This document shows, one piece after another, positions 1 through 5,459 of a stretch of DNA of 5,459 nucleotides. The notes below the pieces were generated by a model. The model was not told the origin of the DNA. It did no database searches and saw nothing but the letters and a program-made list of their open reading frames with translations. This DNA is from Candidatus Gastranaerophilales bacterium. Lineage in GTDB: Bacteria; Cyanobacteriota; Vampirovibrionia; Gastranaerophilales; Gastranaerophilaceae. The stretch lies in NCBI GenBank assembly GCA_944325615.1, contig CALVAU010000067.1, positions 1-5,459 of the forward strand, written 5' to 3'. Numbering within the stretch: the first letter of the stretch is position 1; every line of letters starts with the position of its first letter. A program made the translations under genes and the position numbers.

Positions 1-1272
1 ATATTTAGTTTCGCTTTCTGTCGGCTCAATCATTAATGCTTCATGCACAATTAGCGGGAAATAAACCGTTGGCGGATGAGTATTTGCATCCATTAAAGCT
101 TTTGCTACATTAAGCGTAGATATACCAGTTTCATGTTTTAGATCTTCTCCTGATAATACAAACTCATGCATGCAAGGTACATCATAAGGTAGTTTATAAT
201 ATTTCTTTAGCTTTTCTTTTAGATAATTTGCATTTAACACAGCATTTTCACTTGCATTTTTGAGGTTTTTTTTTTTTTTTAAAATATAAGCATAAGCTTT
301 TACTAAAACTCCAAAACTGCCGTAAAAATCTCTAACATTTCCTATTGAATGTTTCAAATCATATTTTTTGAAATATTTCTTCCCGTCAAAATCAACAACA
401 GGAATTGGAAGATACTCTTTCAAACTTTCGACAACACCAACCGGACCTGCACCTGGACCTCCACCACCATGAGGGGTTGCAAAGGTTTTATGCAAATTCA
501 AATGAACTACATCAAATCCCATAAGTTTCGGATTTGTATATCCCATAATAGCATTAAAATTTGCACCGTCGTAATATAGTAAAGACCCGTTTTCATGCAT
601 GATTCTAGAAATTTCAAGCACATTTTCTTCAAAAATCCCTAACGTATTAGGGTTTGTCATCATTATCGCTGCAACATCTGAATCAAGTAAGGATTTCAAA
701 TCATCAACATCTACCTGTCCTTTAGAATTTGACTTGACTGATACTATTTCAAATCCGCATAAAGCAGCACTTGCAGGGTTTGTACCATGAGCGGAATCAG
801 GAACTATTACTTTTTTTCTAAAGTCTTTTTTAGTTTCAAAGTATTTTTTAATAACCATCATGCCGGTAAGTTCACCATGAGCACCGGCAGCAGGCTGCAA
901 AGTAATAGCATCCATGCCCGTAATTTTCTTAAGCGCTTCTTGCAAATTGTACATAAGCTCCAATGCACCTTGCGAATCCTCATCATTTTGAGCTGGATGA
1001 AGATTTGAAAATCCGTCTAATGACGCTAAAAGCTCATTAACTTTAGGATTATACTTCATTGTGCAAGATCCTAGAGGATAAAAGCCTTTTTCTATACAAA
1101 AATTTCTGTCTGAAAGTTCTTTATAATGACGAAGAACCTCTAATTCACTTAAAGAAGGAAGGTTACAAAATTTTTTTCTCAAAAACTTTTCATCTATAAA
1201 ATTGACATTTATATCTTCATCAGTAAATGTTATCCCATCAATATTACTGTTCTTTTCAAATATAGTTTTCAT
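1..1272 (-). CDS. gcvPB: Glycine dehydrogenase (decarboxylating) subunit 2, P-protein beta half; 3' end beyond the window
   Basis: This is the PLP-binding subunit of the two-subunit P-protein. With GcvPA it decarboxylates glycine and passes the aminomethyl group to lipoyl-GcvH in the cytoplasmic glycine cleavage system. I translated 424 codons from ATG at 1272; the frame is open to base 1, so roughly the last 50-60 residues are probably missing. Family landmarks visible: N-terminal IFEK, LGSCTMKYNPK (about 67-77), DSAHGTNPAS (159-168), YYDGAN with Asp235, and NLHKTF followed by a PHGGGGPGAGP loop, where Lys262 is the expected PLP Schiff-base lysine. MHEFVLSGE and HPPTVYFPLIV lie near the cut end. 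The start fits the family N-terminus. It lies 7 nt after the sigma-factor stop; the only Shine-Dalgarno-like AGGGG (1289-1293) is 16 nt away, so translational coupling is likely. A run of 15 A residues on the coding strand crosses codons 331-336 without breaking the frame. GcvPA, GcvT and GcvH are not in view. Confidence 0.95.
   Translation of the reverse strand, partial: MKTIFEKNSNIDGITFTDEDINVNFIDEKFLRKKFCNLPSLSELEVLRHYKELSDRNFCIEKGFYPLGSCTMKYNPKVNELLASLDGFSNLHPAQNDEDSQGALELMYNLQEALKKITGMDAITLQPAAGAHGELTGMMVIKKYFETKKDFRKKVIVPDSAHGTNPASAALCGFEIVSVKSNSKGQVDVDDLKSLLDSDVAAIMMTNPNTLGIFEENVLEISRIMHENGSLLYYDGANFNAIMGYTNPKLMGFDVVHLNLHKTFATPHGGGGPGAGPVGVVESLKEYLPIPVVDFDGKKYFKKYDLKHSIGNVRDFYGSFGVLVKAYAYILKKKKNLKNASENAVLNANYLKEKLKKYYKLPYDVPCMHEFVLSGEDLKHETGISTLNVAKALMDANTHPPTVYFPLIVHEALMIEPTESETKY
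266..280 (-). repeat. Homopolymer of 15 A (coding strand) inside gcvPB
   Basis: Fifteen consecutive T on the plus strand read as A on the coding strand. They supply the last base of a Leu codon (TTA), four AAA Lys codons and the first two bases of an Asn codon. I checked the frame codon by codon on both sides: it runs unbroken from ATG 1272 through the tract and on to base 1, giving LKKKKNLKNASENAV. The tract falls in a surface-type segment between the conserved YGSFGVLVKAYAYI and SENAVLNANY blocks. Runs this long are prone to polymerase slippage in vivo and to miscounting during sequencing. Confidence 0.95.
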
Positions 1273-1279
1273 AGAATTA

Positions 1280-1894
1280 TCAGATTATCCCCTGTTTTTT
1301 CAAATCTTTTTTTATTTTATCCAAACCTGCCTGTATTATTCTTGAAATTCTAGACTGCGAAATATCAAATTCTTCAGCGATTTCGCGTAATTTTTTCTCT
1401 TTGAAAAATTTATATTCAATAAGTTCTCGCTCACGTCTTGGTAGCTTTTTCATAGATTCTAAAATATGTGCTTTTAATTCTGCAAATTCTAAGGATTCTT
1501 CAGGTGTTTTATCTTCAGCTTTTATTTGAGTAGGGACTTCAGCTTCCTGCATTTCATCAATTGATAAAATAGTTTTATATACCTCAACTCTTAATTCTTG
1601 TTCTTCTTCAGTCGCTTCTTGAATACGTTCTTTTTTATTTTTTAACGAATACCATTTGTAGCGTCTGCGAACTTCGTTTCTTATAGCCCATTTTATTGCA
1701 GTCGAAAGATATGTATTGTTGTAGTTTTCAGGTGAATTATTTTTGAACAAAATATATAAAGTATGATTGCCTATATTTATTAATTCAGGCAAATCAATCA
1801 AATGTGAAACCGAAAATTTTTGATACTCAACCTTTGCTATAGTTTCGATTAAATTTTTATAATCCCTAAGGTTAACCTTTTGTTCTGCGGTCAT
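1280..1894 (-). CDS. Sigma-70 family RNA polymerase sigma factor, compact (group 3-like, FliA/SigF-type C-terminus)
   Basis: A 204-residue cytoplasmic sigma factor that should bind core RNA polymerase and direct promoter recognition. The N-terminal half (about 12-80) reads as a diverged region 2: the LINIGN stretch (38-43) takes the place of the usual LIQEGN, and PENYNNTYLSTAIKWAIRNEVRRRY (55-79) matches the region 2.3-2.4 pattern (Pro-Glu, Thr-Tyr, Ile-Arg, Glu). A charged, Glu-rich linker (about 84-135) replaces a clear region 3. Region 4 is clear: LPRRERELIEYKFF (151-164), then the helix-turn-helix KLREIAEEFDISQSRISRI (168-186). FliA-type factors are usually about 230-255 residues, so this one is short. 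The ATG at 1894 has only a weak AGGA 14 nt upstream, and no better in-frame start is visible nearby. It is first in an apparent operon with gcvPB. No anti-sigma gene is adjacent within view. The regulon cannot be told from the sequence. Confidence 0.88.
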   Translation of the reverse strand: MTAEQKVNLRDYKNLIETIAKVEYQKFSVSHLIDLPELINIGNHTLYILFKNNSPENYNNTYLSTAIKWAIRNEVRRRYKWYSLKNKKERIQEATEEEQELRVEVYKTILSIDEMQEAEVPTQIKAEDKTPEESLEFAELKAHILESMKKLPRRERELIEYKFFKEKKLREIAEEFDISQSRISRIIQAGLDKIKKDLKKQGII

Positions 1895-2027
1895 GACTAC
1901 AACACTTATCCTAGAATCTAATTCCTAACAACATAATATCAAAAAAAACTATAGAATACCAGATAATTTAATTTTCCTTAACATAATTTATAGTGAAATA
2001 AAATTAATAAATAAGTAAGGAGTTTTT
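1895..2027. promoter_or_regulatory. Divergent intergenic region between the sigma factor and universal stress protein genes
   Basis: This 133-bp, very A+T-rich gap must hold the promoters for both divergent units. On the plus strand TATAGT (1989-1994) is a fair -10 for the stress protein gene, with only a poor -35 (TTTAAT, 1967-1972, 16-bp spacer). On the minus strand TATAGT (1953-1948) and TATTAT (1938-1933) are possible -10 elements for the sigma gene, but neither has a good -35. Two similar stretches, attcctaacaacataat (1921-1937) and ttttccttaacataat (1972-1987), form an imperfect direct repeat. TAGAATCTA (1912-1920) is a small palindrome. None of these is strong evidence of an operator. 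Confidence 0.4.
2017..2022 (+). promoter_or_regulatory. Ribosome binding site of the universal stress protein gene
   Basis: A perfect AAGGAG lies 5 nt before the ATG at 2028. It fixes that start and shows that this organism uses canonical Shine-Dalgarno initiation, which makes the lack of one before the first permease gene more notable. Confidence 0.85.
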
Positions 2028-2891
2028 ATGAATATATTATTTTGTACAGACGGATCAAAAATAAGTTTCAATGCACTGCACAACTTTGCAAACTGGAATA
2101 AAAATGCAATAGTAGATGCAATTTGCGTAATAGATTGGACATTCATACCTGAAGATATCAATATTGAAACAGAAGGGTTTTCAACAAATTGTGCAAATGT
2201 AGCAGATGGGATCTTAGAATATACCAAACAAGAAGTTGAAAAATACGGGATGCTTTTCGGAGAAAAAATAAAATACTGCGGTAGCGCAATAGAAAGCATA
2301 TTAGAACAAACAACAAAAGAGAAATACGATATCGTTCTAATGGGCTCACACGGCAAAAAAGGTATTCAAAAATGGCTCGGGTCGGTATCAAGAGAAATTG
2401 TCTACAACAACAAGCTCTCCACTTATGTATCCAAGGAAGAAAATAATAAAAAAAGAGTACTTTTTACAACCGATGGCACAGAAAGTGCAAACTATGCAAT
2501 AACAGAAGCAATAGAGAATTTAAATCTTGATGATAAAGAAATATTTTTATGCACTGTAAACGAGACCCCTGATATGTTATTCTTAGACGGAACACTTGAT
2601 ACAAATTGGATTTTGGCAATCGAACGACAGCAGGAAAAATATTCTCAAAACACTCTTGAGGATTTAAAGGAAAGATTTAAATCCAAACACATAGAAATAA
2701 AAAAAAGCATAATCCTAAGCGGGAATCCTGCTCAAAAGATAATTGATTTTGCTAAAAACCATCAAATTGATTTGATTGTGCTTGGCAGCAAATGCAAAAC
2801 TAAAATGCAGGATTTTCTCCTGGGCTCCGTAAGCAAACGTGTGCTAGAAAATTCCAGAGCTGATGTACTCATTTATAAAGACTCACTTTAA
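2028..2891 (+). CDS. Tandem-domain universal stress protein (UspA superfamily)
   Basis: A 287-residue soluble protein made of two UspA-like alpha/beta domains, about 1-137 and 142-287. Each opens with a beta strand and Asp: MNILFCTDGS (Asp8) and KRVLFTTDGTES (Asp149). Each ends with a family-type nucleotide-binding loop and GSVS. The usual motif is G-2x-G-9x-G(S/T). Domain 1 has GSHG (106-109), then eight rather than nine residues before Gly118-Ser119. Domain 2 has GSKC (253-256), with Cys in place of the second Gly, then nine residues before Gly266-Ser267. ATP binding is therefore plausible but not assured in either half. UspA proteins are typically linked to stress survival; the specific role here is unknown. 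The gene has a strong ribosome binding site and is divergent from the sigma factor. It ends 50 bp before the permease operon with no obvious terminator, so read-through is possible. Confidence 0.9.
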   Translation: MNILFCTDGSKISFNALHNFANWNKNAIVDAICVIDWTFIPEDINIETEGFSTNCANVADGILEYTKQEVEKYGMLFGEKIKYCGSAIESILEQTTKEKYDIVLMGSHGKKGIQKWLGSVSREIVYNNKLSTYVSKEENNKKRVLFTTDGTESANYAITEAIENLNLDDKEIFLCTVNETPDMLFLDGTLDTNWILAIERQQEKYSQNTLEDLKERFKSKHIEIKKSIILSGNPAQKIIDFAKNHQIDLIVLGSKCKTKMQDFLLGSVSKRVLENSRADVLIYKDSL

Positions 2892-2906
2892 AATCATTTA
2901 ATAAAA

Positions 2907-2935
2907 TTGACTGGAAAATAAAAAAATGAGATAAT
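2907..2935 (+). promoter_or_regulatory. Sigma-70-type promoter of the ABC permease operon
   Basis: TTGACT (2907-2912) and GATAAT (2930-2935) are each one base off the TTGACA/TATAAT consensus and are separated by the ideal 17 bp. This is the best promoter match I found in the window. The expected start of transcription, about 7 nt past the -10, falls at about 2942, on the A of the first permease's ATG. That would leave almost no 5' leader. Confidence 0.65.
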
Positions 2936-2941
2936 CAGTAT

Positions 2942-3814
2942 ATGTTTAAATATTATGGAAAATATGCGCCATATCTTTTTTTACTGCCTGCACTGATTGT
3001 ATTGGTAATTTTCTTTTTTATACCGTTTTTCCAAACTTTCATATTGAGTTTTCAAGATTATTCCAACAGCATTTATCATGCCCAATTTGCAGGATTTGAC
3101 AATTATATAAAACTTTTTAAAAGCCCTATATTCTACAAAGTTTTATTCAATACATTTATATATCTGATTGTTGCAGTACCGATACTTGCAATTTTACCAT
3201 TATTCTTAGCTGTTTTGCTAAATCAAAAAATAAGAGGAATAACTTTATATAAAATACTCATTTATCTACCGGTTATTGTCTCAATTGTCGTTGCGGCTAT
3301 TGCTTTCAAATGGCTTTATGCTGACGAAGGAATCTTGAATTACATAGTAACTTCACTGGGACTTCAAAAAATAGGCTGGCTCACAGATCCAAATTGGGCG
3401 TTGTATTCTGTAATTATCGTAACAATTTGGAAAGGAATCGGGTATTACATGATGATATATCTGGCTGCGTTGATGAGTGTACCGAATGAATTGTATGAAG
3501 CATGTGAAATCGACGGGGCAGGATTTTTTAGAAAACACCTGACGGTTACAATCCCGCATATTATGCCGACAATTGCACTTGTAACTACAATCAGTGCAAT
3601 TTCTGCAATGAAAGTCTTTGCGGAAATCTATGTCATGACAAAAGGCGGCCCGCTTAATTCAAGTAAAACAATCGTATATTACATTTATGAAAGAGCTTTT
3701 GAAAACCTAGATTTGGGATTTGCTTCAGCTATGGCGGTTGTTCTATTAGTCATCGTGCTAGGGCTTTCTTTAATAAACATTTTATTTTTTGAGAAAAACA
3801 GGTATCAAATATGA
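2942..3814 (+). CDS. ABC sugar transporter permease, MalF/UgpA type
   Basis: A 290-residue inner-membrane permease, the usual length for this family, predicted to import a carbohydrate as a heterodimer with the next gene product. About six hydrophobic segments are visible (roughly 10-33, 68-95, 104-124, 153-176, 205-227, 260-284), after a short N-terminus with the family-typical YAPYLFLLPA. The EAA loop that docks on the ATPase is at 186-209 (EACEIDGAG, then IPHIMP), with the key DGAG glycine present. The C-terminal FAEIYVMTKGGPLNSSKT (226-243) is characteristic of the MalF/UgpA branch. The start at 2942 has no Shine-Dalgarno sequence and coincides with the predicted transcription start. The stop overlaps the next start as ATGA (3811-3814). 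No substrate-binding protein or ATPase gene lies beside it, and the substrate cannot be read from the sequence. Confidence 0.93.
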   Translation: MFKYYGKYAPYLFLLPALIVLVIFFFIPFFQTFILSFQDYSNSIYHAQFAGFDNYIKLFKSPIFYKVLFNTFIYLIVAVPILAILPLFLAVLLNQKIRGITLYKILIYLPVIVSIVVAAIAFKWLYADEGILNYIVTSLGLQKIGWLTDPNWALYSVIIVTIWKGIGYYMMIYLAALMSVPNELYEACEIDGAGFFRKHLTVTIPHIMPTIALVTTISAISAMKVFAEIYVMTKGGPLNSSKTIVYYIYERAFENLDLGFASAMAVVLLVIVLGLSLINILFFEKNRYQI

Positions 3815-4656
3815 TAAAAAAATTTCTAAACAAATTAACAATTCACGGCATATTAATATTTGTCTCATTATTATCAATATTTCCTTTTATTTGGCTGATA
3901 TCGACTTCTTTAAAAGGAAACAGCGAAAACATATTTGCATACCCGCCAACAATTATTCCGACTGACTTTACTTGGGCTAATTATACAGGAGTTTGGCAAA
4001 AAGTTGATTTTATAGGATATTTCATAAATTCAATGATTGTCGCTGGCGGTACTGTATTTTTAAACCTTGTATTATCGGCTATGGCAGGTTATCCGCTTGC
4101 TAGAATGGAATTTAGGGGCAAAAAGATTACTTTTTTTGCTATTTTAGCAACTATTATGATACCGTTTCAAGCAATTATGCTTCCTGTATATCTAATTACA
4201 TTAAAGCTGCACCTTGTAGATAGCGTAAACAACTTTGCGGGGTTTATCGGACTCATTATGCCATTTGCTGTGAGCGCTTTTGGTATCTTTCTTATGAGAC
4301 AAGCTTTTTTAGGGATTCCAAAAGAAATGGAAGAAGCAGCAATAGTTGACGGTTGTAATGTCTTTCAGATTTTCTCAAAAGTCCTTATACCAATGGTAAA
4401 ACCGTCATTAGCAGTACTTGCTATTTTTACATTTATAGGAAGCTGGGGGGAATTTCTCTGGCCGAGTATCGTGCTAACAAAAGAAGCTATGTACACTCTG
4501 CCTGTCGGAGTTAATAACTTGCAGGGAATGTTCAGCTCTAACTGGCGTTTTATAGCAGCTGGGTCTATTCTTGCAACAATCCCGATTATAATATTTTTCC
4601 TTTGTATGCAGAAATATTTTATTTCAGGCGAAAACGAAGGCGCTGTAAAAGGTTAG
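3811..4656 (+). CDS. ABC sugar transporter permease, MalG/UgpE type
   Basis: A 281-residue inner-membrane permease, partner of the preceding gene product. About six membrane segments are visible (roughly 12-31, 72-94, 105-128, 141-163, 198-217, 247-268). Family marks are FPFIWLISTSLK (24-35), FINSMIVA (71-78), SAMAGYPLARMEFRGKK (89-105), and the EAA loop EEAAIVDGCNVF to IPMVKP (174-198). GSWGEFLWPSIVL (210-222) and a C-terminal KYFISG...GAVKG tail are also typical of MalG-type subunits. The EAA loop has DGC where DGA is commoner, a mild change. The start overlaps the upstream stop by 4 nt, with a weak AGG (3800-3802) 8 nt upstream, so translation is probably coupled. The gene converges on the TPR gene, leaving 12 nt between stops and no recognisable intrinsic terminator. 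Confidence 0.94.
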   Translation: MIKKFLNKLTIHGILIFVSLLSIFPFIWLISTSLKGNSENIFAYPPTIIPTDFTWANYTGVWQKVDFIGYFINSMIVAGGTVFLNLVLSAMAGYPLARMEFRGKKITFFAILATIMIPFQAIMLPVYLITLKLHLVDSVNNFAGFIGLIMPFAVSAFGIFLMRQAFLGIPKEMEEAAIVDGCNVFQIFSKVLIPMVKPSLAVLAIFTFIGSWGEFLWPSIVLTKEAMYTLPVGVNNLQGMFSSNWRFIAAGSILATIPIIIFFLCMQKYFISGENEGAVKG

Positions 4657-4668
4657 ATAATATTTCTA

Positions 4669-5459
4669 TTATTCACCATAGAGAATTTCATTTTCGTCTT
4701 CTTCATCTTTTACAAAAATACTGTAAGAGCCGCAAGTACTGTAGTTTTGCAGAATTGCTTCATCAAAGTCATCAGACATTACCAAATGCCCTTTTACATA
4801 AGTGACACGTCCTGCTGCGACTTCTGTTGGTGTCTCGTCTTTTGATACATTTTCGACCAGATAATTTATTTTGCCTTTTGTCTCCATATAAGTTCTTGAA
4901 ATATCATTCAAGACATCAAATACATATCTTTGTCTGTTTGACATCCCTTCATTTTCTGTCAAAAGTGTTGTTGCCTTCTGCATTTCAACAACAGACTCTT
5001 TATAATATTTCAAATGTCTCAATAAAAGTGCCAAGTTATAGTGCGCTTCATAATTAAAAGGTTCTAATTCAATAGCTTTACAATATGCAAGTCCGGCATT
5101 TCTGTAATCCCCATATAAATGATATGCAAGACCTAAATTATAATGTGCATCATAACTGTCTTTTAAAATTTTTACCGATTCTTTATAAGAAGCTATTGCA
5201 TCTTTCAAATATTTTAATTCATAATCCTTTTTGCCTTCCTGATAAATATATTTTTGTCGATACGCTACACCTCTGTTATAGTAAGCAAGACCTATATTTG
5301 TCTTATAACTCTTCATATTGTTAAATACATAAGGAATCCATATAAGGAATTTCTTTCTTATACCTAAAATCGTATTATATTCATCAATAGCACCATCAAA
5401 AGCGCCAAGTCTTTCTGCTGAAATTATACCGTAATTCATCCTTGCAATTATATAATTAG
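4669..5459 (-). CDS. Tetratricopeptide repeat (TPR) protein, 5' end beyond the window
   Basis: A helical-repeat, probably protein-binding protein of unknown partner. The frame is open to the right edge, giving at least 263 codons. An ATG exists at 5439, but six further in-frame codons precede it, encoding NYIIAR. The reading NYGIISAERLGAFDGAIDEY just after this ATG already sits inside a TPR-like helix pair. That, plus the lack of a spaced ribosome binding site, argues that the true start lies outside. Counting from Met5439 as 1, repeats are visible at about 46-93 (with an inserted stretch at 61-78), 95-129 (YDAHYNLGLAYHLYGDYRNA) and 130-160 (YEAHYNLALLLRHLKYYKES). The segment after about 190 is not TPR and ends in an acidic tail (DEEDENE). 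No signal peptide can be assessed because the N-terminus is missing. It converges on the permease operon. Confidence 0.85.
   Translation of the reverse strand, partial: NYIIARMNYGIISAERLGAFDGAIDEYNTILGIRKKFLIWIPYVFNNMKSYKTNIGLAYYNRGVAYRQKYIYQEGKKDYELKYLKDAIASYKESVKILKDSYDAHYNLGLAYHLYGDYRNAGLAYCKAIELEPFNYEAHYNLALLLRHLKYYKESVVEMQKATTLLTENEGMSNRQRYVFDVLNDISRTYMETKGKINYLVENVSKDETPTEVAAGRVTYVKGHLVMSDDFDEAILQNYSTCGSYSIFVKDEEDENEILYGE

Noticed and set aside
266..280. Homopolymer as a frameshift making gcvPB a pseudogene
   Set aside because: Codon-by-codon checking shows the same frame on both sides of the run, with conserved family sequence before and after.
349..1008. Three short plus-strand reading frames (349-579, 599-790, 787-1008)
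   Set aside because: They lie antisense to gcvPB, whose translation matches the family throughout; their own products are low-complexity and lack ribosome binding sites.
1988..2391. Two minus-strand reading frames inside the universal stress gene
   Set aside because: They are antisense shadows of a well-supported gene; their Ser/Phe/Leu-rich products resemble no family I know.
3353..3559. Minus-strand reading frame inside the first permease gene
   Set aside because: Antisense to the conserved EAA-loop region of a clear permease; no independent support.
4657..4672. Small inverted repeat ATAATA-TTTC-TATTAT between the convergent stop codons, as a bidirectional terminator
   Set aside because: The stem is six A-T pairs only, with no GC and no following T tract on either strand, so it is too weak to call a terminator.
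4602..5324. Plus-strand reading frames at 4602-4805, 4827-5057 and 5085-5324
   Set aside because: The first overlaps the end of the second permease out of frame, and all mostly run antisense to the TPR gene, whose repeats are clear.
5437..5439. ATG at 5439 as the true start of the TPR gene
   Set aside because: The frame stays open upstream to the window edge, the ATG sits inside a TPR-like helix pair, and the AAGG-like bases touch the ATG with no spacer.

Overview
The window is A+T-rich bacterial DNA holding six protein-coding genes and no RNA gene, mobile element or CRISPR array that I can see. Two genes run off the ends: a glycine dehydrogenase subunit (gcvPB) at the left and a TPR protein at the right. 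The standard code is used, with TGA, TAA and TAG all acting as stops. Strong A+T bias, a compact group-3-type sigma factor, split glycine dehydrogenase, a tandem-domain universal stress protein and MalF/MalG-type permeases would fit a low-GC anaerobic gut-type bacterium. My best guess is the non-photosynthetic cyanobacterial sister lineage (Melainabacteria/Gastranaerophilales), with Firmicutes as an alternative. This guess is weak and rests on impression, not on a marker gene.

Layout. Minus strand, 1894 down to 1: a sigma-70 family factor followed after only 7 nt by gcvPB, which continues past the left edge. A 133-bp divergent intergenic region (1895-2027) separates this unit from a plus-strand gene for a two-domain universal stress protein (2028-2891). 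After 50 bp comes a pair of sugar-type ABC permeases (2942-3814 and 3811-4656) overlapping by an ATGA. They have their own promoter-like sequence, whose predicted transcription start falls on the first start codon. A minus-strand TPR protein gene (4669 to beyond 5459) converges on the permeases with 12 nt between stop codons.

Function. GcvPB is half of the P-protein (glycine decarboxylase) of the glycine cleavage system and needs GcvPA, GcvT and GcvH, none of which is in view. The two permeases should form the membrane channel of a carbohydrate importer, but its substrate-binding protein and ATPase are not in this operon and must be encoded elsewhere. The sigma factor presumably directs a regulon not shown here. 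The universal stress protein and TPR protein have no evident link to the transporter beyond proximity.

The main oddities are a 15-A homopolymer inside gcvPB, tight linkage of a sigma factor to gcvPB, a probably leaderless first permease gene, universal stress domains each departing differently from the nucleotide-binding motif, and a permease pair without its usual partners. I see no clear sign of an undescribed system; most of the window looks like ordinary chromosomal genes.
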